This document shows, one piece after another, positions 15,690 through 25,225 of a stretch of 64,000 nt of DNA. The notes under the pieces are model-generated. The model saw only the letters and a program-made list of their open reading frames with translations. It was not told where the DNA came from and did no database searches. The stretch comes from Nitratireductor soli (GTDB taxonomy: Bacteria > Pseudomonadota > Alphaproteobacteria > Rhizobiales > Rhizobiaceae): the NCBI RefSeq assembly GCF_001050155.1, contig NZ_LFVY01000022.1, forward strand, positions 1 to 64,000, given 5' to 3'. The position numbers and the translations under genes were made by a program. The stretch's first letter is position 1; every line of letters begins with the position of its first letter.

Positions 15690-17096
15690 ATGCCCGACCG
15701 CAACGTTCCGTCGTCTCTTTGGACATTTATCGCCCGATCGCTGACGGTGCGCGTCATCGCCTTCTCGTCGTTTTGGGCGATCATCGCCCTGGTCGTTATC
15801 GCGACGATTATCTCCGCCTTGTTCAGGCAGGTTTCGGAGCGTGGCTTCGACAGCGTGCTGATGGCCAATCTCAACAATGTCATCGGCTCCGTCGGTGTTT
15901 CCGAAAGCGGCGTTCTGGAAGGCAATCCCAACCTTGATGATCTGCGGTTTTCCCAACCCGGATCTGGCTGGTACTGGGCCGTCGAGCCCGTGACGAACGA
16001 CCTTGGCGTGGCGCTGAGGTCCGCCTCGATGACCGCCCCCGTTCCCGCACCAAGCACGGCACAGGTGCCCTTCAGCGATGCGTTTCAACGCAACTACATC
16101 GGCACCGACGCGGGCGGAGAGGTGATCGAAGTGTTCGAAGCCGAACTTCTGATCGGCGACCGCGGGCAGGTAGCGCGGTTTCGGGTGATGGGCAATCGGA
16201 CCGAACTGGAAGATGAGATCGGGCGATTTGTCCGTAAGCTGTATGGTTATCTGGCCGTGTTCGGCATGGGCATGATCGCCATCAACGTGTTCGCCATCCT
16301 TTATGGGCTGCGTCCGCTCAATCATGTCCAGCAGGCTCTGGCCGACATCCGCGCAGGCACCGCGCGCCGCCTGGAAGGGCCTTTTCCCCGTGAAATAGCC
16401 TCGCTTGCCGATGAGACCAATGCGCTGATCGAGAACAATCGCCGCATTCTCGAACGATCGCGCAAGCAGGTTGGCAATCTTGCCCATTCCCTGAAGACGC
16501 CGCTTGCCGTCCTGATGAATGAGGGGCGGGCGGTGGGCGGCGAACGCGGCGAACTCATCACCAACCAAGCAATCGCCCTGCAAAGGCAACTCGACCACTA
16601 TCTTCAGCGCGCCCGGGCGGCCGCGCAACGCGACACGCTGGTGTTTCGCACGCCGGTCCGCACGTCGCTGGAACGCATGGCGCGGGTGATGAGCAAGCTC
16701 AATCCGGCCATCGACCTTCAGGCACAATTGCCGGACGAGGCGCTTGTCTTTGCCGGCGAGCGCGAGGACCTGGAGGAAATCAACGGCAATCTCCTCGAGA
16801 ACGCGATGAAATGGGCACGTGGCCGGGTCATCCTGCGCACGGAACAGCCAACCGATGGAACGGGCACGTTGGGTTTTCGCATTGTCATTGAGGACGACGG
16901 CCCGGGAATTCCCGAGGAGCAGGCACGCGAAGCCCTGAAGCGCGGACGACGCTTGGACGAAAACAAGCCCGGAACGGGCCTGGGCCTTGCGATTGTCGCC
17001 GACCTGATAGAAGAATATGGTGGCTCACTCGCTCTTGAGCGATCTTCTCTTGGAGGGCTGAAGGCGGTGGTCGATCTGCCTCGTGCCGAGATCTGA
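15690..17096 (+). CDS. feuQ: FeuQ, sensor histidine kinase partner of FeuP
   Basis: A 468-aa membrane kinase. Helices at about residues 18-41 and 185-208 flank a periplasmic sensor region of about 145 residues, the expected target of FeuN. A HAMP-like linker leads to the H-box GNLAHSLKTPLAVL with phospho-accepting His266, and an HATPase_c domain carries DDGPGIPEEQAREALKRGRR and GTGLGLAIVADLIEEYGG. The 'NLAHSLKTPL' form of the H-box is typical of PhoQ-like rhizobial kinases. Confidence 0.87.
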   Translation: MPDRNVPSSLWTFIARSLTVRVIAFSSFWAIIALVVIATIISALFRQVSERGFDSVLMANLNNVIGSVGVSESGVLEGNPNLDDLRFSQPGSGWYWAVEPVTNDLGVALRSASMTAPVPAPSTAQVPFSDAFQRNYIGTDAGGEVIEVFEAELLIGDRGQVARFRVMGNRTELEDEIGRFVRKLYGYLAVFGMGMIAINVFAILYGLRPLNHVQQALADIRAGTARRLEGPFPREIASLADETNALIENNRRILERSRKQVGNLAHSLKTPLAVLMNEGRAVGGERGELITNQAIALQRQLDHYLQRARAAAQRDTLVFRTPVRTSLERMARVMSKLNPAIDLQAQLPDEALVFAGEREDLEEINGNLLENAMKWARGRVILRTEQPTDGTGTLGFRIVIEDDGPGIPEEQAREALKRGRRLDENKPGTGLGLAIVADLIEEYGGSLALERSSLGGLKAVVDLPRAEI

Positions 17097-17190
17097 GATG
17101 CGGCGGCGGAACCATCCGCCAAAATTCGGACAAACGAGATCCGTAAGGGCCAAGTGCTTTCGGGATTTATTCAAGGGATCATCGAACCCA

Positions 17191-17622
17191 ATGAGATTTA
17201 CGCTTATTGCCCTGGTTGCTTGTGCCGCAACATTGTCCGGCTGCATTGGCGGCGGCCTATCGCAGGCGGAGTTGCGGCCCAACCAGTTTGCACCAGCGCC
17301 GGCGAAGGCCGGCGTGGTCACGGGCATCGAGGGCGGAGGCCTGGTCAACGGCACGCTCGGCACGTCCCTGTCGCGTCTCCAGCGCCGCCTGGCGATGGAG
17401 GCGGAGTATCGCGCGCTGGAAAGCACGCCGCCCGGGCAAGACGTGTCCTGGCGCGACGCCGCGTCGGGCCGGGCCGGCATGGTTCGCGCTGCGCAGCCCT
17501 ACCGCGTCGGCTCGCAGGATTGCCGGCAATACACGCATACGATCGAGGTCGATGGCACCGACCGCCAGGCGCGGGGCACAGCGTGCCGCAACGTAGACGG
17601 AAGCTGGACGCTCCTGGGATAA
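17191..17622 (+). CDS. Small outer-membrane lipoprotein, surface-antigen like
   Basis: A 143-aa lipoprotein. The signal ends in a lipobox, LSGC, with Cys18 as the lipidation site, followed by GGG. The C-terminal part has SWRDAASGRAGMVRAAQPYR and DCRQYTHTIEVDGTDRQARG, the pattern of the RT0821/17-kDa surface antigen family (COG4520-like). It lies between feuQ and ccmI, is probably transcribed with one of them, and has no known specific role. ATG 17191 is chosen because it yields the lipoprotein signal. Confidence 0.75.
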   Translation: MRFTLIALVACAATLSGCIGGGLSQAELRPNQFAPAPAKAGVVTGIEGGGLVNGTLGTSLSRLQRRLAMEAEYRALESTPPGQDVSWRDAASGRAGMVRAAQPYRVGSQDCRQYTHTIEVDGTDRQARGTACRNVDGSWTLLG

Positions 17623-17724
17623 TGCCGTCGGGAGCTGCGCATTGCCACGGGGCACGCCTCGCGGCCAAATGGCCGCAGGCTGGACGAGTTGGCAGGGCTG
17701 CGTGCGGCGGCTATTGAAGGTGCC

Positions 17725-18861
17725 ATGCTGTTTTGGATCCTCGCCGCATTGCTGACACTCGCCGCCGCCCTTGCGGTGATGCGGCCTTTCGCGACGCGCA
17801 AAGCCTCGCCGGCTGGCGGTGCGGATCATGATATCGAGGTCTATCGCGATCAGCTTGACGAGCTTGGCCGGGACGTCGAGCGCGGCCTGATCGCTTCGGC
17901 GGAAGCCGAGCAGGCGCGCGCCGAAATCGGCCGCAGGATCCTGAAGGTTTCCGAAATCGCCGAACAGCAGCAAGCTGGCGACACGAACCCAAACGCCGTT
18001 CGTCTGATTGCGGCAATCGCAATACTGGCAGTGCCATTGGTGAGCTGGGGGCTCTACATCGCGACGGGCTCGCCTGGAATGCCGTCGCAGCCCTTGCAGG
18101 CGCGGCTCGAACAGGCTCCTTCGAATACATCCATTGACGATCTGATCGCCCGCGCCGAAGCGCATCTGGCGGACAACCCGCAGGACGTTCGCGGCTGGCA
18201 GGTCCTGGTGCCGATCTATATGCGCCTTGGAAGGTTTGCCGATGCGGAAACAGCCTTGCGCAACATCGTACGCCTGTCGGGCGAAAGCGCCGAATTGCAG
18301 GGAGCCCTCGGCGAGATGATCGTCGGCAGGGCCCAGGGCGTCGTCACGGCGGAGGCGGAGGCCGCTTTCAAGTCGGCCCTGGCCCTCGATCCCGGCGATC
18401 CGAAAGCACGGTTCTTCGTGGCGCTGGCGCGCGCCCAGGAAGGCCGCTTGCCCGAGGCGCATGCTGCCTGGCGTGACCTCGCGGCAGACCTGCCCGACGG
18501 CTCGCCCTGGCGCGAGGCGGCTTCCCAGGCGTTGGCAGGTTCCGAAAATGCAGCCGCGCAGGCGAATGCCGAAGCTGCACCGGGGCCGAGCGATGAGGAC
18601 GTCGCTGCAGCAGCGGACATGACTCCGGACGATCGTCGGGCGATGATCGCCGGAATGGTCGCGCAACTGGATGAAAAACTGCGCGAAAACCCGACCGATG
18701 CGGACGGTTGGCGCCGGCTCATTCGCTCTTATATGGTGCTGCGTCAGTCCGACGATGCCCGCTCGGCGCTGGAGCGGGCGGTTGCAGCCCTTGGAGCCGG
18801 ATCGCCGCAGAGCCAGGAACTGGAGGCTTTCGCGGCAAGTCTCGGCATTGCAGTCGAATAG
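17725..18861 (+). CDS. ccmI: Cytochrome c maturation protein CcmI (CycH)
   Basis: A 378-aa protein. The first membrane helix ([18 protein letters not shown]) and a second near residue 95 enclose a cytoplasmic loop with [18 protein letters not shown], the CcmI signature. A periplasmic TPR region follows (about 130-375). CcmI presents apocytochrome c to the haem ligation complex. It opens the ccmI-ccmE-ccmF-ccmH set, the rhizobial cycHJKL order. Start at ATG 17725. Confidence 0.9.
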   Translation: MLFWILAALLTLAAALAVMRPFATRKASPAGGADHDIEVYRDQLDELGRDVERGLIASAEAEQARAEIGRRILKVSEIAEQQQAGDTNPNAVRLIAAIAILAVPLVSWGLYIATGSPGMPSQPLQARLEQAPSNTSIDDLIARAEAHLADNPQDVRGWQVLVPIYMRLGRFADAETALRNIVRLSGESAELQGALGEMIVGRAQGVVTAEAEAAFKSALALDPGDPKARFFVALARAQEGRLPEAHAAWRDLAADLPDGSPWREAASQALAGSENAAAQANAEAAPGPSDEDVAAAADMTPDDRRAMIAGMVAQLDEKLRENPTDADGWRRLIRSYMVLRQSDDARSALERAVAALGAGSPQSQELEAFAASLGIAVE

Positions 18862-18868
18862 GTGTGAC

Positions 18869-19303
18869 GTGACACGAAAGCAGAAACGACTGGCGATCAT
18901 CGCAGGAGCACTCGGCTTTCTCGGGGCCGCTGCCGCGCTGACCCTGTATGCGTTGGGCCAGCAGACATCCTATTTCTACATGCCGGGCGACCTCGAGGAA
19001 CGGCCCGTCGCCTCCGGCCAGCGCATCCGCCTGGGCGGGCTGGTTGAAAAAGGATCGATCGCGCATGGCGACGACACGCAGGTGCGCTTTGCCGTGACCG
19101 ATGGCGACCATTCTGTCAAAGTCACCTATGCTGGCATCCTGCCGGACCTTTTCCGCGAAGAGCAGGGAGTGGTGACCGAAGGAGCATTCGGCGCCGACCA
19201 GGTCTTCGTCGCCGACACGGTGCTTGCCAAGCATGACGAGAACTACATGCCCAAGGAAGTGGCCGACAGCCTCAAGGAAAAGGGTGTCTGGAACGAGAAC
19301 TAG
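18869..19303 (+). CDS. ccmE: Haem chaperone CcmE (CycJ)
   Basis: A 144-aa haem chaperone, GTG start eight nt after ccmI. One N-terminal membrane anchor (residues 9-29) and an OB-fold periplasmic domain with [13 protein letters not shown] and [18 protein letters not shown]. The haem-binding His122 and Tyr126 lie in [10 protein letters not shown]. It carries haem from CcmC to the CcmF/H ligase. A 43-nt palindrome follows the stop. Confidence 0.93.
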   Translation: MTRKQKRLAIIAGALGFLGAAAALTLYALGQQTSYFYMPGDLEERPVASGQRIRLGGLVEKGSIAHGDDTQVRFAVTDGDHSVKVTYAGILPDLFREEQGVVTEGAFGADQVFVADTVLAKHDENYMPKEVADSLKEKGVWNEN

Positions 19304-19305
19304 AG

Positions 19306-19348
19306 CATTCATGCGACGCCAAATGGATCATTTTGCGTCGCATGAATG
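19306..19348. repeat. Large palindrome between ccmE and ccmF
   Basis: Arms of 20 bp (19306-19325 and 19329-19348) with a single mismatch and a 3-nt loop, starting 3 nt after the ccmE stop. No T-tract follows. The 194-nt gap it helps create is large for a ccm operon, so this looks like an inserted repeat or an RNA processing hairpin within the operon and not a simple terminator. The rest of the gap, 19349-19497, shows no ORF. Confidence 0.65.
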
Positions 19349-19497
19349 CGGTGAAAACCGATGGACGGGGCATCGACCTGCAAGAGCCCGGAGGGTGTTT
19401 CAGCATGGGCATGCCAGTTAAACTGATGGATTGCCGGCCGCTCAACGAGACGCGGCCTTGATCCGGAAACTGCAGGCTGTGTGGAGCGCTTCGCTAG

Positions 19498-21489
19498 ATG
19501 AGCATTGAACTCGGTCATTTTGCCCTTGTCCTGGCCTTCGCGCTGGCGCTGGTCCAGGCGAGCGTGCCGATTATTGGCGGGCAATTGAAGAATGAAGCGC
19601 TGATGCGGATCGGCGAACCGGCGGCGATCACCGGCTTTGCCCTCGTCGCGCTTTCCTTTGTCGCGCTGACGATGGCCTACGTGCAGTCCGATTTCTCGGT
19701 GCTGAACGTGTGGGAGAACTCGCATTCGGCCAAGCCGCTTCTGTTCAAGATTACCGGAACCTGGGGCAATCATGAAGGCTCGATGCTTCTCTGGGTTCTG
19801 ATCCTGTTTTTCTTCGGCGCTCTTGTGGCGGTTTTCGGGCGCAATCTTCCCTTGTCGCTGCGCGCCAATGTGCTGGGCATCCAGGGCGCGATCGGCAGTG
19901 CATTCGTGCTGTTCATCCTTGCCACGTCCAATCCCTTCGCGCGCCTCGACCCGGCGCCGATGCAGGGGCGCGACCTCAACCCGATCCTGCAGGATATCGG
20001 CCTCGCGGTTCATCCGCCGATGCTCTATCTCGGCTATGTTGGGTTTTCCGTCGCCTTCTCCTTCGCCATCGCAGCGCTGATCGAGGGGCGCATCGACGCC
20101 GCATGGGCACGCTGGGTGCGGCCATGGACCCTGGCGGCTTGGCTGTTCCTCACCGGCGGCATCGCCATGGGCTCCTACTGGGCCTATTATGAACTGGGTT
20201 GGGGCGGGTTCTGGTTCTGGGACCCGGTCGAGAACGCCTCGCTGCTTCCCTGGCTTGCCGGCACGGCGCTTCTGCATTCAGCGCTGGTGATGGAAAAGCG
20301 CTCGGCATTGAAAATCTGGACGGTTCTGCTCGCCATCCTGACCTTCTCGCTGTCGCTTTTGGGAACCTTTCTGGTGCGCTCCGGCGTGTTGACCTCGGTC
20401 CATGCCTTCGCAACGGATCCGACGCGCGGCGTCTTCATTCTGGCGATCCTGATGGTCTTCATCGGCGGATCGCTGGCGCTGTTTGCCTGGCGTGCAGCGA
20501 CGCTGTCGGCGGGCGGATTGTTCCAGCCGGTTTCGCGCGAAGGCGCGCTGGTCCTGAACAACCTGCTTCTGACCACCGCCACGGCAACTGTGCTGATCGG
20601 CACGCTTTATCCGTTGCTGATCGAAGCGGTGACCGGCGACAAGATCTCCGTTGGTCCTCCCTTCTTCAACCTGACCTTCGGTCCCCTTTTCCTGCCGCTC
20701 CTGGCAATCGTTCCCTTTGGCCCGTTGCTCGCCTGGAAGCGTGGCGACCTGGCGGCGGTCGCCCAGCGCCTTTTCGCCGCTTTCGGTATCGCACTTGCGG
20801 CGGCGCTTCTCATTTATCTCGTCGTCGACCGAACCTCCGTGCTGGCTGCCCTCGGTATCGGGCTTGGCGTCTGGCTGGTTATGGGTGCGCTGACCGATCT
20901 GGTGCTGAAATCCGGTCTTGGAAAGGTCGCCGCACCCGTCGTCTTGCGCCGGCTGACCGGGCTGCCGCGCTCCGTGTTCGGCACGGCGCTCGCCCATGCG
21001 GGTCTTGGCCTGACGACCATCGGCATCGTCGCCGTGACCACCTTGGAGACCGAAAGGATCGTTGCGATGCAGCCTGGCGACAGCGTCGAGCTGCATGGTT
21101 ATGTCCTGCGCTTCGACAATCTGCGCCCGTTCACCGGACCGAACTACACCGAGGATCAGGGCAATTTCGCTCTGTCGCGCAAGACCGGCGCAGACCTCGG
21201 CGAGATTATGTCGTCGAAACGCTTCTATCCCGCCAGGCAGATGCCGACGACGGAAGCGGGTATCCGGACGCTCGGCCTCAGCCAGCTCTATGTATCGCTG
21301 GGCGAAAAGACGCCGAGCGGCGCGCTGATCGTCCGGGTCTGGTGGAAGCCCATGGTGACGCTGATCTGGCTTGGCGCGCTGGTCATGATGGCCGGCGGTG
21401 CCGTCTCGCTGCTTGATCGCCGCCTGCGCGTCGGCGCGCCGATGCCGCGCAAGAAGCCGGCGGCTTTGCCCCAAGGCGGCAGCGCATGA
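19498..21489 (+). CDS. ccmF: Cytochrome c haem lyase subunit CcmF (CycK)
   Basis: A 663-aa polytopic membrane protein, normal length. The haem-handling WWD motif is present as WGGFWFWDPVENASLLPWLA (about 235-254), together with conserved His residues in NHEGSMLLW and AVHPPMLYLGY. It moves haem from CcmE to apocytochrome with CcmH and CcmI. The stop overlaps ccmH by ATGA. Confidence 0.95.
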   Translation: MSIELGHFALVLAFALALVQASVPIIGGQLKNEALMRIGEPAAITGFALVALSFVALTMAYVQSDFSVLNVWENSHSAKPLLFKITGTWGNHEGSMLLWVLILFFFGALVAVFGRNLPLSLRANVLGIQGAIGSAFVLFILATSNPFARLDPAPMQGRDLNPILQDIGLAVHPPMLYLGYVGFSVAFSFAIAALIEGRIDAAWARWVRPWTLAAWLFLTGGIAMGSYWAYYELGWGGFWFWDPVENASLLPWLAGTALLHSALVMEKRSALKIWTVLLAILTFSLSLLGTFLVRSGVLTSVHAFATDPTRGVFILAILMVFIGGSLALFAWRAATLSAGGLFQPVSREGALVLNNLLLTTATATVLIGTLYPLLIEAVTGDKISVGPPFFNLTFGPLFLPLLAIVPFGPLLAWKRGDLAAVAQRLFAAFGIALAAALLIYLVVDRTSVLAALGIGLGVWLVMGALTDLVLKSGLGKVAAPVVLRRLTGLPRSVFGTALAHAGLGLTTIGIVAVTTLETERIVAMQPGDSVELHGYVLRFDNLRPFTGPNYTEDQGNFALSRKTGADLGEIMSSKRFYPARQMPTTEAGIRTLGLSQLYVSLGEKTPSGALIVRVWWKPMVTLIWLGALVMMAGGAVSLLDRRLRVGAPMPRKKPAALPQGGSA

Positions 21490-21959
21490 ACGGGGGGGCG
21501 AAACAGGCACTTCGCACGCTCGTGCTTGCTGCGGTCCTCTGGTCGTCTCCCGCGCTGGCCGTACAGCCCGATGAGGTGTTGAGCGATCCCGTTCTCGAGC
21601 AGCGCGCCCGCGATCTTTCGGCCGAATTGCGCTGCATGGTCTGCCAGAACCAGTCGATCGACGATTCTGATGCCGAACTGGCGCGCGATCTGCGCATCCT
21701 GGTGCGTGATCGCCTGAAGGCCGGCGACGACAATGGGCAGGTGCTCGACTATGTGGTCGCGCGCTACGGCGAGTTCGTGCTGCTGAAGCCACGCTTCAGT
21801 GTCCGCAACGCGTTGCTGTGGGGCACGCCGTTCGTTCTCCTGCTGGTCGGCGGGAGTGTGATCTACGCCAATGCGCGCTTGCGCAAGACCGACGGTCCCT
21901 CGGCGCTGAACAAGGACGAGCAGGCACGGCTTGACCAAATCTTGAATGGCCGTGATTGA
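21486..21959 (+). CDS. ccmH: Cytochrome c maturation protein CcmH (CycL)
   Basis: A 157-aa thiol-reducing protein. An N-terminal signal, then the LRCMVCQNQSIDDSDAELAR motif with redox Cys50 and Cys53, then a C-terminal membrane helix (about 105-125). It reduces the CXXCH thiols of apocytochrome c before haem attachment. ATGA overlap with ccmF. It ends the ccm set; ccmABCDG are not in the window. Confidence 0.93.
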   Translation: MNGGAKQALRTLVLAAVLWSSPALAVQPDEVLSDPVLEQRARDLSAELRCMVCQNQSIDDSDAELARDLRILVRDRLKAGDDNGQVLDYVVARYGEFVLLKPRFSVRNALLWGTPFVLLLVGGSVIYANARLRKTDGPSALNKDEQARLDQILNGRD

Positions 21960-22148
21960 GTTTAAGCGCGCTGCCCCTTTGCCAAACGGCCGATAAGACC
22001 TAGTGTCCTGCCCCAGCCAAACCGATAGGTTTGGACTGGGACGGGCAGGCCACTGGATGTTGATTCTGGGGCAACTTTGCGTCAATTGGAATGAATGCAA
22101 AGCCTCCATTTCAATTGAAGCGTGCACCAGCCTTCCTCTGACTTTCTC
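21960..22148. repeat. Intergenic region with two imperfect palindromes
   Basis: No gene. An imperfect hairpin at 22007-22049 (CCAAACC-GATA-GGTTTGG core, extended by CTGCCC/GGGCAG) is a likely terminator for the ccm operon. A second inverted repeat pairs 22082-22093 with 22107-22118, one mismatch in 12. The two may form one repeat unit. Confidence 0.5.
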
Positions 22149-22160
22149 GGAGGCAGCGCC

Positions 22161-23408
22161 ATGACGTTCAAAGTGCAGCGAGTAGAATTCCCCGGTCACT
22201 CGGGCGCATCGCTCGCCGCGCGCCTTGATCTGCCGAACGGCCACGTGCGGGCCTATGCGCTGTTTGCCCACTGCTTCACCTGCTCGAAGGATCTGGCCGC
22301 GGCGCGGCGCATTGCAGCCGAACTGGCGCGCGAGGGCATCGCCGTTCTGCGTTTCGACTTCACAGGGCTGGGCTCGAGCGAAGGCGAATTCGCCTCGACG
22401 AACTTCTCCACCAATCTCGGTGACCTTGTCTGCGCCGTCGATTTTCTGCGCAGCCATTATGCGGCGCCCTCGGTCCTGATCGGTCATTCGCTGGGAGGTG
22501 CAGCCGTTCTGGCGATCGCTGGAGCGATTCCCGAGGTGAAGGCCGTGGCGACCCTTGGCGCGCCGGCCGACGCGGCGCATGTTCTCAAGAACCTCCAAGA
22601 CCCGCCGCAAGGCATCGCCGCCGGTGACGCGGCTGAGGTCACGCTCGGCGGGCATCGCTTCAGCGTCACCGGCCAGTTCGTCGAGGACGTCAAGGCGCAG
22701 AACCTGCTGAAGGCGGTGGAGGCCATGCGCAAGCCGCTGCTCATCCTGCACGCGCCGCGCGACGAGATCGTCGGTATCGACAACGCGACACGGATCTTCC
22801 TCGCCGCCAAACACCCGAAAAGCTTCGTCTCCCTCGACAACAGCGATCATCTCCTGAGCACGCCGGAGGATGCCGCCTTTGCCGGGCGAGTGATCGCCGG
22901 CTGGCTGTCGCGCTACATCGTTGCCGACGATCCCCAGGGCAGCGAGCCGGCCGAGCACGTGCGCATCATGGAAACCGGCGGGGGCCGGTTCCAGAATGCC
23001 GTCCAGGCGGGCCGGCACCGGCTCTTCGCCGACGAGCCGGAAAGCGTCGGCGGTCTCGACACAGGGCCTTCGCCCTATGATTTCCTGTCCATCGCCCTTG
23101 GCGCCTGCACCGCCATGACGTTGCGCATGTATGCCGACCGCAAGGGCCTGGACCTGGGACGGATCAGCGTCGACGTCTCTCACGCCAAGATCCACGCGGA
23201 CGACTGTGCCGATTGCGCCGATGAGCTGAAGGGAATGGGCCGCATCGACCGGTTCGAGCGTGTTCTCTTTGTCGATGGCGCCATTGATGACGCGCTGCGC
23301 GAGAAACTGGTCGAGATCGCCGGCAAGTGTCCCGTCCATCGCACGCTGGAGCGGGTCGCTCACGTACACACCATCGTCGGTGACCGGCCGGCGGCAGCGG
23401 GCAAATAG
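22161..23408 (+). CDS. Bifunctional alpha/beta hydrolase / OsmC family protein
   Basis: A 415-aa fusion. Residues 1-250 are an alpha/beta hydrolase with the nucleophile elbow IGHSLGG (Ser110) and an oxyanion-side AHCFTCSKD. Residues about 270-410 are an OsmC/Ohr peroxidase-like domain with redox cysteines in LGACTAMTLRMYADRKGLDL (about residue 315) and KCPVHRTLE (about 389). The fusion is known in bacteria; the substrate is not. GGAGG eight nt before ATG 22161 decides the start over GTG 22122. A role in handling organic hydroperoxides or esters is plausible. Confidence 0.88.
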   Translation: MTFKVQRVEFPGHSGASLAARLDLPNGHVRAYALFAHCFTCSKDLAAARRIAAELAREGIAVLRFDFTGLGSSEGEFASTNFSTNLGDLVCAVDFLRSHYAAPSVLIGHSLGGAAVLAIAGAIPEVKAVATLGAPADAAHVLKNLQDPPQGIAAGDAAEVTLGGHRFSVTGQFVEDVKAQNLLKAVEAMRKPLLILHAPRDEIVGIDNATRIFLAAKHPKSFVSLDNSDHLLSTPEDAAFAGRVIAGWLSRYIVADDPQGSEPAEHVRIMETGGGRFQNAVQAGRHRLFADEPESVGGLDTGPSPYDFLSIALGACTAMTLRMYADRKGLDLGRISVDVSHAKIHADDCADCADELKGMGRIDRFERVLFVDGAIDDALREKLVEIAGKCPVHRTLERVAHVHTIVGDRPAAAGK

Positions 23409-23547
23409 GGGCTTCCCGGCCTTGCCTGGAAAGATTACCAAAATTTCATCAGCAGGAAATGGCGCTGTAATGTGCTCGCCACTATTTCTGCCGTTGAAAC
23501 GCGTCGCGTCGCGTTGAATTCAGATCAGTTTCAAAGGATATGTCACG

Positions 23548-25095
23548 ATGCACCAGGATGCGAAAACCCCGGCAAAGGAACAAGGCATCATCGGCAAGGG
23601 ACGAGGTCGCCTGATGGCGACGATCGCATCCGCCGCCATTGCCGGCGCCATCGGCTTTGGCGTCGTGACCAGCGGCACCGCCCCGGTTTTTGCCGAAGCA
23701 GTCAGGCTCGATCAGCCCGTGCAGGCGCCGAGCTTCGCCGACATCGTCGAGAAAGTATCGCCGGCCGTCGTCAGCGTTCGCGTCAAAGCTAATATCGAAA
23801 CGGCTTCCGACAATGGCGGCGGCTCGATGTTTTTCGATATGCCCGGCTTCGAGGAGTTGCCGGACGGCCACCCGCTGAAACGGTTTTTCCGCGAGTTCAA
23901 CGGCAAGCCCGGCGCTGAGAAGGATCGGCGCTTCGAGCGCCGTCGCCGCGCCCGCCCGGTGTCGCAGGGCTCCGGCTTCTTCATCTCCGAGGATGGCTAT
24001 CTCGTCACCAACAACCATGTGGTCGAGGGCGGCAGCGAGTTCACCGTGGTGATGGACGACGGCGCCGAGATCAGCGCCAAGCTGATCGGCACGGACCCGC
24101 GAACCGACCTGGCGGTGCTGAAGGTCGATGAGAAGCGCACCTTCACCTATGTGGATTTCGCCGATGATGCCAAGGTGCGCGTTGGCGATTGGGTGGTTGC
24201 CGTCGGCAACCCGTTCGGCCTCGGCGGCACCGTCACCGCCGGCATCGTCTCGGCGCGCGGCCGCGACATCGGCGCCGGTCCTTATGACGATTTCATCCAG
24301 ATCGACGCCGCCGTCAATCGTGGCAACTCCGGCGGTCCGGCCTTCAATCTGACCGGCGAAGTGGTTGGCGTGAACACCGCCATCTTCTCGCCCTCGGGCG
24401 GCAACGTCGGCATCGCCTTCGCCATTCCCGCCTCCATTGCCAAGCAGGTGGTGCAGGACCTGATCAAGGACGGTTCCGTCGAACGCGGCTGGCTTGGCGT
24501 GCATATCCAGCCAGTCTCCAAAGACATTGCCGAATCGGTCGGTCTCGACGAGGAGAAGGGTGCGCTGGTGGCCGATGCACAGGATGGCGAGCCGGCGGCC
24601 AACGCCGGCATCAGGTCGGGCGACATCATCATCGCCGTCGAGGGCGAGACCGTCGCCTCGCCGAAGGAACTGGCGCGTGCCGTCGCCGGCTTTGCGCCAG
24701 GCAATGAGATCGACGTCACCCTGTGGCGTGATGGAAAGACCGAAAGCGTCAAGGTAACACTTTCCGAAATGCCGGGCGTCGAGACCATGGCGTCGGCCAG
24801 GGACGGCGCACCGCAGCCCAGTCCCATGGCGGCACAATTCGGCCTGACGGTTACGCCGGCCGAGGACGGTCCTGGCCTCGTCGTCACCGATGTCGAGCCC
24901 GGAAGCGCCGCCGACGAGCGGGGCATCGCGCCCGGCGATGTCATTCTCTCGGTCAATTCGCGTCAGGTGAAATCGGGCAAGGATGTCGAGGAGGCGGTCG
25001 CCGCGGCGGTCAAGGCCGGACGCAAGGCCGTGCTCGTGCAGATCGAGCGCGAGGACGCCAGCCGTTTCGTGGCCTTGCCGACAAGTGAAGGCTGA
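23548..25095 (+). CDS. degP: Do-like periplasmic serine protease DegP
   Basis: A 515-aa HtrA/DegP protease. An N-terminal signal/anchor (about 24-50), a trypsin-like domain with catalytic triad His157 (TNNHVV), Asp187 (DLAVLK) and Ser261 (GNSGGP), and two PDZ domains (about 280-375 and 410-505). It degrades or refolds damaged periplasmic proteins. It sits after the ccm genes and before an OmpR-type two-component pair, the usual rhizobial order. Confidence 0.94.
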   Translation: MHQDAKTPAKEQGIIGKGRGRLMATIASAAIAGAIGFGVVTSGTAPVFAEAVRLDQPVQAPSFADIVEKVSPAVVSVRVKANIETASDNGGGSMFFDMPGFEELPDGHPLKRFFREFNGKPGAEKDRRFERRRRARPVSQGSGFFISEDGYLVTNNHVVEGGSEFTVVMDDGAEISAKLIGTDPRTDLAVLKVDEKRTFTYVDFADDAKVRVGDWVVAVGNPFGLGGTVTAGIVSARGRDIGAGPYDDFIQIDAAVNRGNSGGPAFNLTGEVVGVNTAIFSPSGGNVGIAFAIPASIAKQVVQDLIKDGSVERGWLGVHIQPVSKDIAESVGLDEEKGALVADAQDGEPAANAGIRSGDIIIAVEGETVASPKELARAVAGFAPGNEIDVTLWRDGKTESVKVTLSEMPGVETMASARDGAPQPSPMAAQFGLTVTPAEDGPGLVVTDVEPGSAADERGIAPGDVILSVNSRQVKSGKDVEEAVAAAVKAGRKAVLVQIEREDASRFVALPTSEG

Positions 25096-25108
25096 CAAGG
25101 CCGAACAC

Positions 25109-25147
25109 GGCGAAATCCTCTCCCGGTTCGAAGGAGAGGATTTCGCC
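25109..25147 (+). terminator. Perfect 15-bp hairpin after degP
   Basis: Arms 25109-25123 and 25133-25147 pair perfectly around a 9-nt loop, 13 nt after the degP stop. A T-tract is absent, but the stability and position make it the likely transcript end of degP. Confidence 0.65.
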
Positions 25148-25225
25148 GGCCGGGCCGACTTCCCATCCCATGCTTCCGCTTGAAAATGCCGCATGGCCTG
25201 ATGCAAACCGGGTTATAAGAAGCGC

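Noticed and set aside
21288-23441. A 717-codon minus-strand frame opposite ccmF end, ccmH and the hydrolase
   Set aside because: Overlaps three well-supported genes; composition is that of an antisense shadow.
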